64,000 nucleotides of DNA from Oscillospiraceae bacterium. GTDB lineage: Bacteria > Bacillota > Clostridia > Oscillospirales > Ruminococcaceae. Where the stretch lies: positions 1-64,000 of the forward strand of contig CAAGEB010000011.1 in the NCBI GenBank assembly GCA_900768705.1. The letters are read 5' to 3'. Shown piece after piece: positions 17,664 to 25,891 of the stretch; position 1 is the stretch's first letter; each line of letters starts with the position of its first letter. Under the pieces are notes generated by a model that did not search any database, had not been told where the DNA came from, and saw only the letters and a list, made by a program, of their open reading frames with translations. The position numbers and the translations under genes were made by a program.

Positions 17664-18737
17664 ATGGATATTATGGGATATATCTGGCTTGGAATTGCTG
17701 TACTGGCTGTAATTATTCTGCTATTCAAGTGCATAAGAGTGGTTCCGCAGGCAAACTGTTGGGTAACTGAGTTTCTCGGGAAATACAAGGCTTCATGGAA
17801 CTCGGGACTTCACTTTAAGGTGCCGTTTTTTGAGAAAATCGTGAATAAGGTATCGCTGAAGGAGCGTACCCTGGATTTTCAGCCACAGAGAGTTATCACA
17901 AAGGATAATGTCACTATGGCAATAGATTCGGTTGTATTTATGCAGGTGCTGGACGCCAAGCTGTTTACATACGGCATTGACAACCCGATGTTCGCCATTG
18001 AAAACCTTGCCGCCACCACTCTGCGTAACATCGTTGGTGAAATGGATTTTGACCAGACCCTTTCTTCCCGTGACGCTATCAACGCAAAGATGATAGGCGT
18101 TCTGGACGAAGCAACAGATCCCTGGGGAATTAAAATCACCCGTGTTGAAATTAAGAACATTCAGCCGCCTGTTGAAATTCAGGAGGTTATGACCAAGCAG
18201 ATGAGAGCGGAACGGGAAAAGCGTCAGGCTATCCTCGAGGCGGAAGCTCATCAGGAATCCGTTATCAAGCGTGCAGAGGGCGATAAGCGGGCAAAGGTTC
18301 TTGCCGCCGAAGCGGAAAGAGACGCCCAGATTGCTCTTGCGGAAGGTAAGGCTAAGAGCATTCAGCTTGTTTATGACGCAGAAGCAAACGGTCTTGCCAG
18401 ACTGAATTCCGTAAAGGTGGATCAGTCCGTTCTAAAGCTCAAGGGGCTGGACGCATTGAAGGAAGTTGCAAACGGAAATTCCACAAAGATTTTTATGCCC
18501 ACCGATCTGACCCAGATTGTATCCTCTCTGGGAATTGTAGGAGAAGCAATGGGAATCGGCGAAGCTGTTCACCCCGAGAAAAAGCCCGCTCCCAAGTCCC
18601 CTGTTATCAAGGACGACTGCCTTGACCGCCACTCCTCCGAAATCAGCCACAGTGCAGCTTATGCCGGTGCTGTGATAGACAATGATATTAAGAACAACAG
18701 TCTTGACGACAAGGAGTTGCCCTACACCAATGTATGA
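17664..18737 (+). CDS. SPFH/band-7 (stomatin/paraslipin-like) membrane protein
   Basis: 357 residues from the ATG at 17664 behind AAGGAAG; the open frame extends upstream without another supported start. One N-terminal membrane segment (about 5-24) is followed by a band-7 domain: VPQANCWVTEFLGKY, FFEKIVNKVSLKERTLDFQPQ, then the ASTTLRNIVG-like stretch and GIKITRVEIKNIQPP. A long charged coiled coil (about 180-255, rich in Ala/Glu/Arg) drives oligomerisation. SPFH proteins form ring assemblies in lipid microdomains and scaffold proteases or signalling proteins. No NfeD-like partner is adjacent. Divergent from the flagellin gene. Confidence 0.88.
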   Translation: MDIMGYIWLGIAVLAVIILLFKCIRVVPQANCWVTEFLGKYKASWNSGLHFKVPFFEKIVNKVSLKERTLDFQPQRVITKDNVTMAIDSVVFMQVLDAKLFTYGIDNPMFAIENLAATTLRNIVGEMDFDQTLSSRDAINAKMIGVLDEATDPWGIKITRVEIKNIQPPVEIQEVMTKQMRAEREKRQAILEAEAHQESVIKRAEGDKRAKVLAAEAERDAQIALAEGKAKSIQLVYDAEANGLARLNSVKVDQSVLKLKGLDALKEVANGNSTKIFMPTDLTQIVSSLGIVGEAMGIGEAVHPEKKPAPKSPVIKDDCLDRHSSEISHSAAYAGAVIDNDIKNNSLDDKELPYTNV

Positions 18738-18883
18738 CCCGTGTACCCCGGGAGGACGGCAAGACGCTATTTCCCAACGGTACTATGCAATGTGGTCTGT
18801 GCCTGTAAGGTAATAAATTTGTTCTTGAAAACCCTTAATCCACGCCAGTATCATCGATCTGAAAACACTTTTTCGACAAGCAG

Positions 18884-18917
18884 TATCCCCGGCATTTTTA
18901 TACCGGGGATAATTTTT
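18884..18917 (+). terminator. Intrinsic terminator after the SPFH gene
   Basis: TATCCCCGG (18884-18892) and CCGGGGATA (18903-18911) form a 9-bp stem followed by ATTTTTA. It sits about 150 bases after the SPFH stop; the sequence 18738-18883 between them holds no recognisable gene. Confidence 0.78.
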
Positions 18918-18937
18918 ATACTTCTTTAAGTTTAGGA

Positions 18938-19306
18938 TTAATCCGGAATATTGTAGCACATTGAATTTACCATTCTGCATTCCAGCTTAATATCGTGTTC
19001 GAGCATAACAAAGCTGACAGCAATTCCTTTGTCAATCACCCATTCATATTTCACCGGCTCACCGTCAAGAAAAAAAGAATAGTTTGTATCGGTGGCAATC
19101 AAAGTATAGTAGAGCGTAACCTTTTCTCCTGCGGGATAAGCGGGCTTTGCTCCCTCATAAAAACTTTCATCTCCGCAGTAATCCACTTTGTAGGTTTTAG
19201 CCGAGCGGCCGGAAAAAATACTCATAATTAAAATACCTCCAATAAAAGATAATATAGACACTAAGGAAATATAGATTTTTGCCAATGATAAATTATGTGC
19301 TTTCAT
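18938..19306 (-). CDS. Small single-pass membrane protein of unknown function
   Basis: 122 residues from the ATG at 19306, preceded by AGGGGAG; the frame is open to a TTG upstream, but that lacks a ribosome site. One hydrophobic segment (about 12-31) is followed by a roughly 90-residue extracellular domain of beta-strand character (AYPAGEKVTLYYTLIATDTN), with three cysteines, resembling domains found repeatedly in Ruminococcaceae cell-surface proteins. I do not recognise the family. It has its own promoter and sits between the SPFH gene and the distal end of the CRISPR array. Confidence 0.62.
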   Translation of the reverse strand: MKAHNLSLAKIYISLVSILSFIGGILIMSIFSGRSAKTYKVDYCGDESFYEGAKPAYPAGEKVTLYYTLIATDTNYSFFLDGEPVKYEWVIDKGIAVSFVMLEHDIKLECRMVNSMCYNIPD

Positions 19307-19407
19307 CCCCCATCTCCCCTCACAATCCCGAGGAAATTCCAATCTGTTCCTCGAAAATATTTCCGGTATATGCCGGAATACTGAACTCTAATACACACTC
19401 TATGTTA

Positions 19408-19436
19408 ATATTATCGTAAATTTTTACAAAAGTCAA
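19408..19436 (-). promoter_or_regulatory. Promoter of the small membrane protein gene
   Basis: Minus-strand TTGACT (19436-19431), 17-base spacer, TAATAT (19413-19408), about 100 bases before the ATG at 19306. Confidence 0.6.
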
Positions 19437-19524
19437 TATTAAGAACTTTCAAAACAAAACCTACAGTCGTCCGTCCTCGAAGGAAATGCATTTAGCGTTC
19501 TTTTTACAATATCCATCGTCATTA

Positions 19525-21017
19525 TGGAGACCCCCGCATGTGCGGGGAAAATGCGTAAAGCATAGACACAGCTTCGGAGCTGTGAGGATCACCCCCGCAT
19601 GTGCGGGGAAAATCTAAGGAATGGTTTAATTTTTCTGGCATTTTCGGGATCACCCCCGCATGTGCGGGGAAAATTTTCCGATGCTTTCACAACTACGAAC
19701 AGCTTCGGGATCACCCCCGCATGTGCGGGGAAAATGTTCTCCCGTTCAAGGGCTTCCCACGGGTCAAAGGATCACCCCCGCATGTGCGGGGAAAATTAAG
19801 CACTGTTACTATCGGTGCAGGTTATGCAGGGATCACCCCCGCATGTGCGGGGAAAATGCGGCGGCAATAGCCTTGTCGAAGGCGTCGTTGGGATCACCCC
19901 CGCATGTGCGGGGAAAATTAATTCCACTCTAACAAGAAGCACACCCGAAAGGGATCACCCCCGCATGTGCGGGGAAAATCAAGGACAGGCTCTAAAACCG
20001 GAAATGGTAAAAGGATCACCCCCGCATGTGCGGGGAAAATGAAGTATTCCGCAAAGCACTATCTGACGAGGCAGGATCACCCCCGCATGTGCGGGGAAAA
20101 TTAATTCCACTCTAACAAGAAGCACACCCGAAAGGGATCACCCCCGCATGTGCGGGGAAAATCGGGCGAGGTAATCCTTGACGCAAACGGAACCGGGATC
20201 ACCCCCGCATGTGCGGGGAAAATTATTTCCCTTCCGTGATTATATAATACCACATAGGATCACCCCCGCATGTGCGGGGAAAATCCCGCTCGGTGTATTT
20301 GTCGTGGGAGCGGATTAGGATCACCCCCGCATGTGCGGGGAAAATCAACCGCCGCCTTCCGGGCTTTTCTCTGGGAAAGGATCACCCCCGCATGTGCGGG
20401 GAAAATAACCTCCTTGAATTTTCTGTGAGTTTGGTGTTGGGATCACCCCCGCATGTGCGGGGAAAATAGCTTCTACAAGTTCATTTTGCAGCTTTTCAAG
20501 GGATCACCCCCGCATGTGCGGGGAAAATACTGCGATTTCAGCCGAACTAGCCTCTACTTTGGGATCACCCCCGCATGTGCGGGGAAAATCGCAACTCTCA
20601 ATGATTCCAAACGAGGCAATAAGGATCACCCCCGCATGTGCGGGGAAAATCCGTTCCTGCGCTGCTTTATCCTCATGCAGATAGGATCACCCCCGCATGT
20701 GCGGGGAAAATCTTTTGTTTCAATTTTTAACTGCTTGTAGCCCAGGATCACCCCCGCATGTGCGGGGAAAATAGCGACGGTAAAAAAACCTCGTCAAACC
20801 ATTTAGGATCACCCCCGCATGTGCGGGGAAAATTGTATGAACATCCAGATGTTTCAATCCTTAGAAAGGATCACCCCCGCATGTGCGGGGAAAATACGGA
20901 TTCAAGGGTATTGAATCTGTTGAAGTTAGGATCACCCCCGCATGTGCGGGGAAAATTTCAGAGGTTTTATATTTTCAATCGAATATTTAGGATCACCCCC
21001 GCATGTGCGGGGAAAAT
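19525..21017 (-). CRISPR. Type I-E CRISPR array: 25 repeats, 24 spacers
   Basis: The 28-base repeat (plus strand begins GGATCACCCCCGC, ends GCGGGGAAAAT) recurs every 61 bases, so spacers are 33 bases, except one of 34 (20834-20867). Intact repeats start at 19586 and each 61 bases to 20806, then 20868, 20929 and 20990. The repeat at 19525 is degenerate at its outer end, marking the leader-distal end. Read on the minus strand the repeat ends GGGGGTGATCC, the normal I-E crRNA handle side, so transcription runs from the cas2 side towards 19525. The spacer at 19919-19951 is identical to that at 20102-20134. Confidence 0.97.
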
Positions 21018-21061
21018 ACTAAAAAGATCCCATAACAATGCCATCGGCAAGTTTTTAACAC
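21018..21061 (-). promoter_or_regulatory. Very short CRISPR leader
   Basis: Only 44 bases separate the cas2 stop from the first repeat. The minus strand reads through GTTAAAAACTTGCCGATGG and TTGTTATGGGATC. Any leader promoter must overlap the 3' end of cas2, or the array is transcribed from the cas promoter. Confidence 0.5.
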
Positions 21062-21925
21062 TTATTTTTCATTCAGTTTCAAAAAAACCTTATAAAGTAT
21101 TTCTGCGTCAGCCATCGCCCGATGTTGATTTTCAAAAGGTATCCCATAATATTCAGCCAGTGTTCCGAGTTTATAATTTGTAATCCCGGATACCTTCTTT
21201 CGTGCAGTCATCAATAAATCGATTGCCTTTCCAACAGGGAATTCAATATCTGCTTTACTATAAGCGTTACGAAGAAACAGCATATCAAATTTTCTATTGT
21301 AACAAACAACTGTCTTTCCTTTAATAATTTCTGACAGTTGCTTCAAAGCTTCCTGTATTTCCACACCTCCTTCAAGCATCTCATCCGTTATTTGTGTCAA
21401 TTTTGTTATCTCCACAGGAATCGGTTTTCCAATTTTAACCAATGTACTCCAAGGCTCGGGTTCCTCATTTGCATTTACTGAAATTGCCGCAATTTCAATT
21501 ATTTCATCTGCCAAAGTATCTAATCCTGTGGTTTCTATATCTATAAATACCAAACCCGGATTCTTTTTACCGGAAGTACTCTGTTTACGGATACCCGCCA
21601 AACGCTTTGACGCCTTGCTAAAACCTGCCCGAAGCTCATTAGCATTATCAGTAGTATTCGGATGCAGCATTAATTTGATACCGTCGAAATCGCGAACCTT
21701 CCATGAGGTATTATGTACACGAAACTCAAAATGCTGTTCGTTTGCATAGCTATACACCATAGTTGCCTGACCATTTTTTATATTCTCACAAATTCTGCTC
21801 CACAAAGCATCACGAACTCTTGCACTCAATTGTCCGACATAAACTCCCGTACTTATTTCACACAGCCATTTTGTTATATCTCCGCGAAGCTTTTGCGGAC
21901 AATTAGTCAATGTTATCACTACCAT
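21062..21925 (-). CDS. cas2: Cas2 fused to a DnaQ-like DEDDh exonuclease
   Basis: 287 residues from the ATG at 21925, which overlaps the end of cas1 by 23 bases; longer starts lie inside cas1. Residues 1-about 95 are a Cas2e domain (VVITLTNCPQKLRGDITKWL, ISTGVYVGQLSARVRD). After a basic linker (about 100-122) comes a DEDDh 3'-5' exonuclease with Asp129 and Glu131 (FIDIETTG), Asp214 (NRKFDMLF), His268 and Asp273 (HRAMADAE), all present. Cas2 forms the integration complex with Cas1; the fused exonuclease trims prespacer ends, as shown for the Streptococcus thermophilus I-E fusion. Last gene of the cas operon, next to the leader end of the array. Confidence 0.94.
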   Translation of the reverse strand: MVVITLTNCPQKLRGDITKWLCEISTGVYVGQLSARVRDALWSRICENIKNGQATMVYSYANEQHFEFRVHNTSWKVRDFDGIKLMLHPNTTDNANELRAGFSKASKRLAGIRKQSTSGKKNPGLVFIDIETTGLDTLADEIIEIAAISVNANEEPEPWSTLVKIGKPIPVEITKLTQITDEMLEGGVEIQEALKQLSEIIKGKTVVCYNRKFDMLFLRNAYSKADIEFPVGKAIDLLMTARKKVSGITNYKLGTLAEYYGIPFENQHRAMADAEILYKVFLKLNEK

Positions 21926-22892
21926 AATCAAACAACTTTTCTTCCGAATACAGTTTTCCGTTTTCCACCTTATCCTTGAGATTATCCCAAAGATAAACAC
22001 AATCAGGTTCTTCCGGCGCATTGTCATCATCCGAAAGAATATATTTTATGTCACGAACCATTCTCTCAAGCAGGTGAATTCTGACTATTTCATCCCTAAC
22101 TTTTCTCCTGACCATTCCCGAAAAGTCCGATGGAGTATTGTCGTCATATTCATCACGCACCAGAGCTGCCATTTCAAATGCGATAGGAATAGTTGTCTCT
22201 GCTTTATATAAGTCTCCTATATCGTATGCAAAAGAGCACTCATGACCGATATGTACAAATCCCATTCCGGCTGAACAGCCCAAGGAACAAATAACCGCAT
22301 GCGCCAAACCGTACAAGCATACATTTCCGGCAGATAAAGCCTGATTTACCGGAGTACCGGCATTAAAGTCATTCGGATCATATTCCCTTCCGTCCCAGAG
22401 TATATTCCATTCCTTTGAAAATTTCCTATAAGCGGCACGAACACGACTGCCTTCTCTCCCACGCAGCTGCTGTAATGTAAGACCGCTTACATCTTCATCA
22501 GGAAACCGCATCTGATACATCTTTTTTACAACATTCAAATGCTTCCTTGTGTTAGTCACCAGTTCGGCTTGTTTTAATAATAGTTTTGTATGAGAATTAA
22601 GAGCCCGTCCATGAGCGTAATATCTTACCCCCTGCTCTCCTACCCATACCATCCCAACCCCGCTATCGCCGATAAGCTCCATTGCACGGTGTGTTATACT
22701 GCACCCGGGACCCAATAGAAGTGTTGTTACAGCTGCCGCAGGGACGAAAACATCACCGTCAGCATCTGTCACCTTTATTGCGCTATCCTCACGATTTATA
22801 ACGCAATGTTCAAGATAAATAAATGTTATTCTGTCACTTATCACCGGCAATTCAACCAGCTCTGGCTTTATCATACCTGCATTATTATTCAT
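21903..22892 (-). CDS. cas1: Cas1 integrase (type I-E)
   Basis: 329 residues, normal length for Cas1e. The metal-binding catalytic residues are visible and correctly spaced: Glu147 in LRGREGSRVR, His214 in GFVHIGHE and Asp227 in YDIGDLYK (the His-Asp interval of 13 matches E. coli). With Cas2 it integrates new spacers at the leader-proximal repeat. It lies 3 bases after cas6e and overlaps cas2. The protein looks intact, so adaptation should be functional. Confidence 0.96.
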   Translation of the reverse strand: MNNNAGMIKPELVELPVISDRITFIYLEHCVINREDSAIKVTDADGDVFVPAAAVTTLLLGPGCSITHRAMELIGDSGVGMVWVGEQGVRYYAHGRALNSHTKLLLKQAELVTNTRKHLNVVKKMYQMRFPDEDVSGLTLQQLRGREGSRVRAAYRKFSKEWNILWDGREYDPNDFNAGTPVNQALSAGNVCLYGLAHAVICSLGCSAGMGFVHIGHECSFAYDIGDLYKAETTIPIAFEMAALVRDEYDDNTPSDFSGMVRRKVRDEIVRIHLLERMVRDIKYILSDDDNAPEEPDCVYLWDNLKDKVENGKLYSEEKLFDYGSDNID

Positions 22893-22895
22893 AGT

Positions 22896-23528
22896 CTATC
22901 CGCACCCAACCTTGATAACAGTAAGCAAGCCCTGACCATAAGCCTTCTCACGACCAATACCACCGCAAAGCGCAGCTCTGAACTTTTCTTTATCGGTTAC
23001 TGTAAGAATCCCCTCAAATGACACTGAAAGCAGGCGAACAAAATCTCCCCCATTATTTTTGTAAAAACTATACCACTTTCTTCCGGTAACATCAAAAATT
23101 TTTTCGTCCACAGAGAAGCCTAATCTTTCTGCCCGATCCAAAAGCCACTTTTTTTGGAATTCAACGGTTATATGGGGAACATTTTGTTTTTTTGAGCCGC
23201 TCACACGGCGTGTTGCGATTGTAGGATTCGCTGTAAGTCTAAATTTCCAGACGCTCCCTTCGGTTATTCTGTTCAGGAGAGGTGAATAATCTTTCGTTTC
23301 ATAAATACCCGGATATCCGAACTGCTCGGAAAAATGCGTCAAATCCGGGACTGTCTCACTAAGAATTAAGATATAATACTTTCCACCCAGATTATCAATT
23401 CTCCACAGCCGGCGTTCTCTTTCTCCCGGAAATGAGCTTTCGACAGCACCGTGAAATTTACTTGGGGACTGTAAAGCTTTCATCGTTTCCCGAAGTCCGA
23501 CATTAAGCTCAACTCGTGACAAATACAT
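22896..23528 (-). CDS. cas6e: Cas6e CRISPR RNA endonuclease
   Basis: 210 residues. This protein cuts the array transcript within each repeat hairpin and stays bound to the crRNA in Cascade. The N-terminus YLSRVELN and the LQSPSKFHGAVESSFPG segment carry His26 in the position of the catalytic histidine of Cas6e. The C-terminal glycine-rich RNA-binding loop (GGIGREKAYGQGLLTV, about 190-205) is intact. The repeat stem CCCCGCACATGCGGGG is a suitable hairpin substrate. Spacing of 4 bases to cas5 and 3 to cas1 shows one transcript. Confidence 0.94.
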   Translation of the reverse strand: MYLSRVELNVGLRETMKALQSPSKFHGAVESSFPGERERRLWRIDNLGGKYYILILSETVPDLTHFSEQFGYPGIYETKDYSPLLNRITEGSVWKFRLTANPTIATRRVSGSKKQNVPHITVEFQKKWLLDRAERLGFSVDEKIFDVTGRKWYSFYKNNGGDFVRLLSVSFEGILTVTDKEKFRAALCGGIGREKAYGQGLLTVIKVGCG

Positions 23529-23532
23529 TCTA

Positions 23533-24222
23533 TCACCTCAATTCCGACATTGCGTCATGTTCGGTTATTGTATCCGAAAGCTCCGTTTGCTCCGAATCAT
23601 CAATATTTAGCTCAACAAAATACTCTCTGACCTTCCGATAGCCATAAACTCTCCTTCTCGGATCAAAGGATATGGGTAAATCCTGAACCATTCCTGCATC
23701 TCTGTTATCGGTTTCAATCCGTACACGAACCATCTTTTCCTTTCCCCTTGCACTTGTATTCTCAATGAGCAATGGGGTATCTTTAAGTGCTTTTTCAAGC
23801 GGAAAATCTTTGATACCAACAACAATCGGTAAGGTTGGCGGACAAGAACGCCTCCCAAGAAATAAAGGAAATTTTGGGTGTTGAAGTGCGTACGCAAGTT
23901 CATTCAAAAAATCCTTATCACCTTCAACCGCAGCCAGAAAAACGGCGTCCGAAAGATAATGCCGATAGGTGACATACGATTCTTTTGTTTTTTTTGCCGT
24001 GTGAAAATCCGTGATATCTACACCCTCCCGATCGGCTCTTACACCGAATTTGAGTTCATTCAACCTTGACAAATCGGCGTCCCTGCGCAAACCCTGCGCC
24101 GCTGCCAACAAACCCACAACTCCGCTTTTGGTAGGCATTTTCTCGGTTCTCCTTGTCTCAAATTTGGAATCAGATCCCCACGACTGCAAAGGAGCTGCCA
24201 GCCTTAACAGCAAAGTCGGCAT
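23533..24222 (-). CDS. cas5e: Cas5e Cascade subunit
   Basis: 229 residues. The start is diagnostic: TLLLRLAAPLQSWGSDSKF, followed by RRTEKMPTKSGVVGLLAAA, the conserved N-terminal RAMP region of Cas5e (CasD). It caps the 5' handle of the crRNA in Cascade next to Cas8e. One base separates it from cas7. The C-terminal 25 residues are acidic (SEQTELSDTITEHD). No catalytic role is expected in type I-E, where Cas6e processes the RNA. Confidence 0.94.
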   Translation of the reverse strand: MPTLLLRLAAPLQSWGSDSKFETRRTEKMPTKSGVVGLLAAAQGLRRDADLSRLNELKFGVRADREGVDITDFHTAKKTKESYVTYRHYLSDAVFLAAVEGDKDFLNELAYALQHPKFPLFLGRRSCPPTLPIVVGIKDFPLEKALKDTPLLIENTSARGKEKMVRVRIETDNRDAGMVQDLPISFDPRRRVYGYRKVREYFVELNIDDSEQTELSDTITEHDAMSELR

Positions 24223-24223
24223 A

Positions 24224-25276
24224 TCACTCGCCCTCTCTTTCGGACAACTTTTCGCTTACCGCTTTCTCAACCTCAACGAGTATCTGCGCTATATTTTTCT
24301 CGCCCAATTTCCAAGTCATAACCGGCTCGCTTGCATAATTTTTGTAAATCTTAGCCGAGTATTCCTCCAGCTGTTTTTCAGACTTTTCAAGATAACCGTT
24401 TGTACTTGAAACCGGCGTTTCAAAAGCACCTACAAGGTTTATGGGAGTATCTGTTCTTAGAGCAATATAAATATAATCGGGAAGCGTTTTATTTGCAAAT
24501 GTATTCTGCTTACCTGTGGGCATTGACATTACAAACGCTTCAACAAAATTCCTAACTGTATCGGCTGTCAAATCATGAAGATTGCTGAACAATTCCAGAA
24601 CATTTACCGTTGCATATCTGTAAAGCGTTGCCGAATTGAATTCAACGGTACCCAAATGCCCCGCTCCCGATTCCTCATCTTTTGTAAGGTCATCTACGGC
24701 GGTAAAATAGTCATATTCGTTATGTACCGCATGTGTAGAAATAGCGTGTGCAACCTGGGCAGCGGCGTCAAAATTCAAAAGCGGATCTGCTGCAACCATT
24801 CGCCCGAATAATGCCATATCAATTGACGGAGTGCTGTTTAGTGCGTTTTTACACTTTTCTTTATAATCTTTATCATCTTTATCTTCTATTGCAAGCTCCG
24901 CCAAAGCCTTTGCCTGTGCATGACTGAAAAATACAAGGACATCGGATTTATTTTGTTTATTTATTTTTATTCCTGCACCTTCCAATACTTTTTTTGCAGA
25001 TTCATTTACCTTTTCATTACTTGTCTCAGTATTCAGTTTCTGAATTTCTGCAGTAATCATTTTCAACACATTTTTGGTTCTGATTCCGACATTCTCTTCA
25101 CCGGCATTTTCTTTAAACATTTTCCTCATTTCGTGTTTCCACGCCTGTGATGATACTCTCGCTCTCACTGCTCCGCCGTATCTGGCTGTTTTAGGGCTTC
25201 CGGTATCATCACGGTTAATACAGCACGGAGGCACATTCTGCAAAATATGAATGTCTAAATAAAGATTGTTATTCAT
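24224..25276 (-). CDS. cas7e: Cas7e Cascade backbone subunit
   Basis: 350 residues. The N-terminus (LYLDIHILQNVPPCCINRDD, then TARYGGAVRARVSSQAWK) is the hallmark of Cas7e (CasC), which polymerises along the crRNA spacer to form the Cascade backbone. The central thumb region includes ISTHAVHNEYDYFTAVDDL, and FVEAFVMSMPTGKQNTFANK is the conserved late motif. It overlaps cse2 by four bases, implying coupled translation that helps supply the six copies needed per complex. Confidence 0.95.
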   Translation of the reverse strand: MNNNLYLDIHILQNVPPCCINRDDTGSPKTARYGGAVRARVSSQAWKHEMRKMFKENAGEENVGIRTKNVLKMITAEIQKLNTETSNEKVNESAKKVLEGAGIKINKQNKSDVLVFFSHAQAKALAELAIEDKDDKDYKEKCKNALNSTPSIDMALFGRMVAADPLLNFDAAAQVAHAISTHAVHNEYDYFTAVDDLTKDEESGAGHLGTVEFNSATLYRYATVNVLELFSNLHDLTADTVRNFVEAFVMSMPTGKQNTFANKTLPDYIYIALRTDTPINLVGAFETPVSSTNGYLEKSEKQLEEYSAKIYKNYASEPVMTWKLGEKNIAQILVEVEKAVSEKLSEREGE

Positions 25277-25872
25277 TGATTATCTTCCTTTCTGTCATCA
25301 TCATTTTTAATGTTACGATAAAAATCCCGTCCCCATTTCAGACGAACTTCATTATCAGATTTTTTTATCTGAAACAGAAACAAATCCTCTGCCAAATCAA
25401 CATAATCAAGCTTAATATTCTCATTGCTTAACAGCTTCACTATTGTTCTCAATCGATAAGACAGCTCCGTCATATCGTCTGAACAAGCCGCAATACTGAA
25501 TTTAAGCCGAATGTTTTCCTCTTCGTCGTCGTTATGGATTAGTTTGCGAACAGCCCTGCCGAGACGATTTTCTTCACCTTCGGAATTCATCGGCTCGGAA
25601 TGACCCTGCTGATGTAGCGCAAAAAGTGTAAGTGCAGTATAAATTGCCCATTCAGAGTATGACGGTTCGCCCGATTTGCTCATAAGTTCTTCGGGCAAAC
25701 TGTTAAGAAATGCACCCCATAGTTCCGGAAGCTCACCGGGTTTCTTTCCGATTCCGCGGCGAAGCTGTGCCAGAAGAGCTTTTGATCCGCTGACATTAAG
25801 TGTATTTTCATCTTTTGCCAGATGATCCAGCTGCTTTTTGACATAAACCCCTACTGCTTTTCTGTTAGTCAT
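25273..25872 (-). CDS. cse2: Cse2 (CasB) Cascade small subunit
   Basis: 199 residues from the ATG at 25872, selected because GAGGAGGTGA precedes it; the longer frame overlaps cas8e. A small helical protein; KALLAQLRRGIGKKPGELPE is the typical Cse2 region and the C-terminus (VKLLSNENIKLDYVDLAEDLFLF) also fits. Two copies form the belly of Cascade and stabilise the displaced DNA strand. It lies 19 bases after cas8e and overlaps cas7e. Confidence 0.9.
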   Translation of the reverse strand: MTNRKAVGVYVKKQLDHLAKDENTLNVSGSKALLAQLRRGIGKKPGELPELWGAFLNSLPEELMSKSGEPSYSEWAIYTALTLFALHQQGHSEPMNSEGEENRLGRAVRKLIHNDDEEENIRLKFSIAACSDDMTELSYRLRTIVKLLSNENIKLDYVDLAEDLFLFQIKKSDNEVRLKWGRDFYRNIKNDDDRKEDNQ

Positions 25873-25891
25873 TTTTATCACCTCCTCGAAT

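Noticed and set aside
19553..20989. Self-targeting spacers against genes in this window
   Set aside because: No match between spacers and the rest of the window was noticed by eye; a computed search would be needed to exclude it.
19599..21183. Open frames encoding repeated phrases such as GSPPHVRGK and DHPRMCGEN
   Set aside because: They are translations of the CRISPR repeats; 61-base periodicity and array context show they are not genes.
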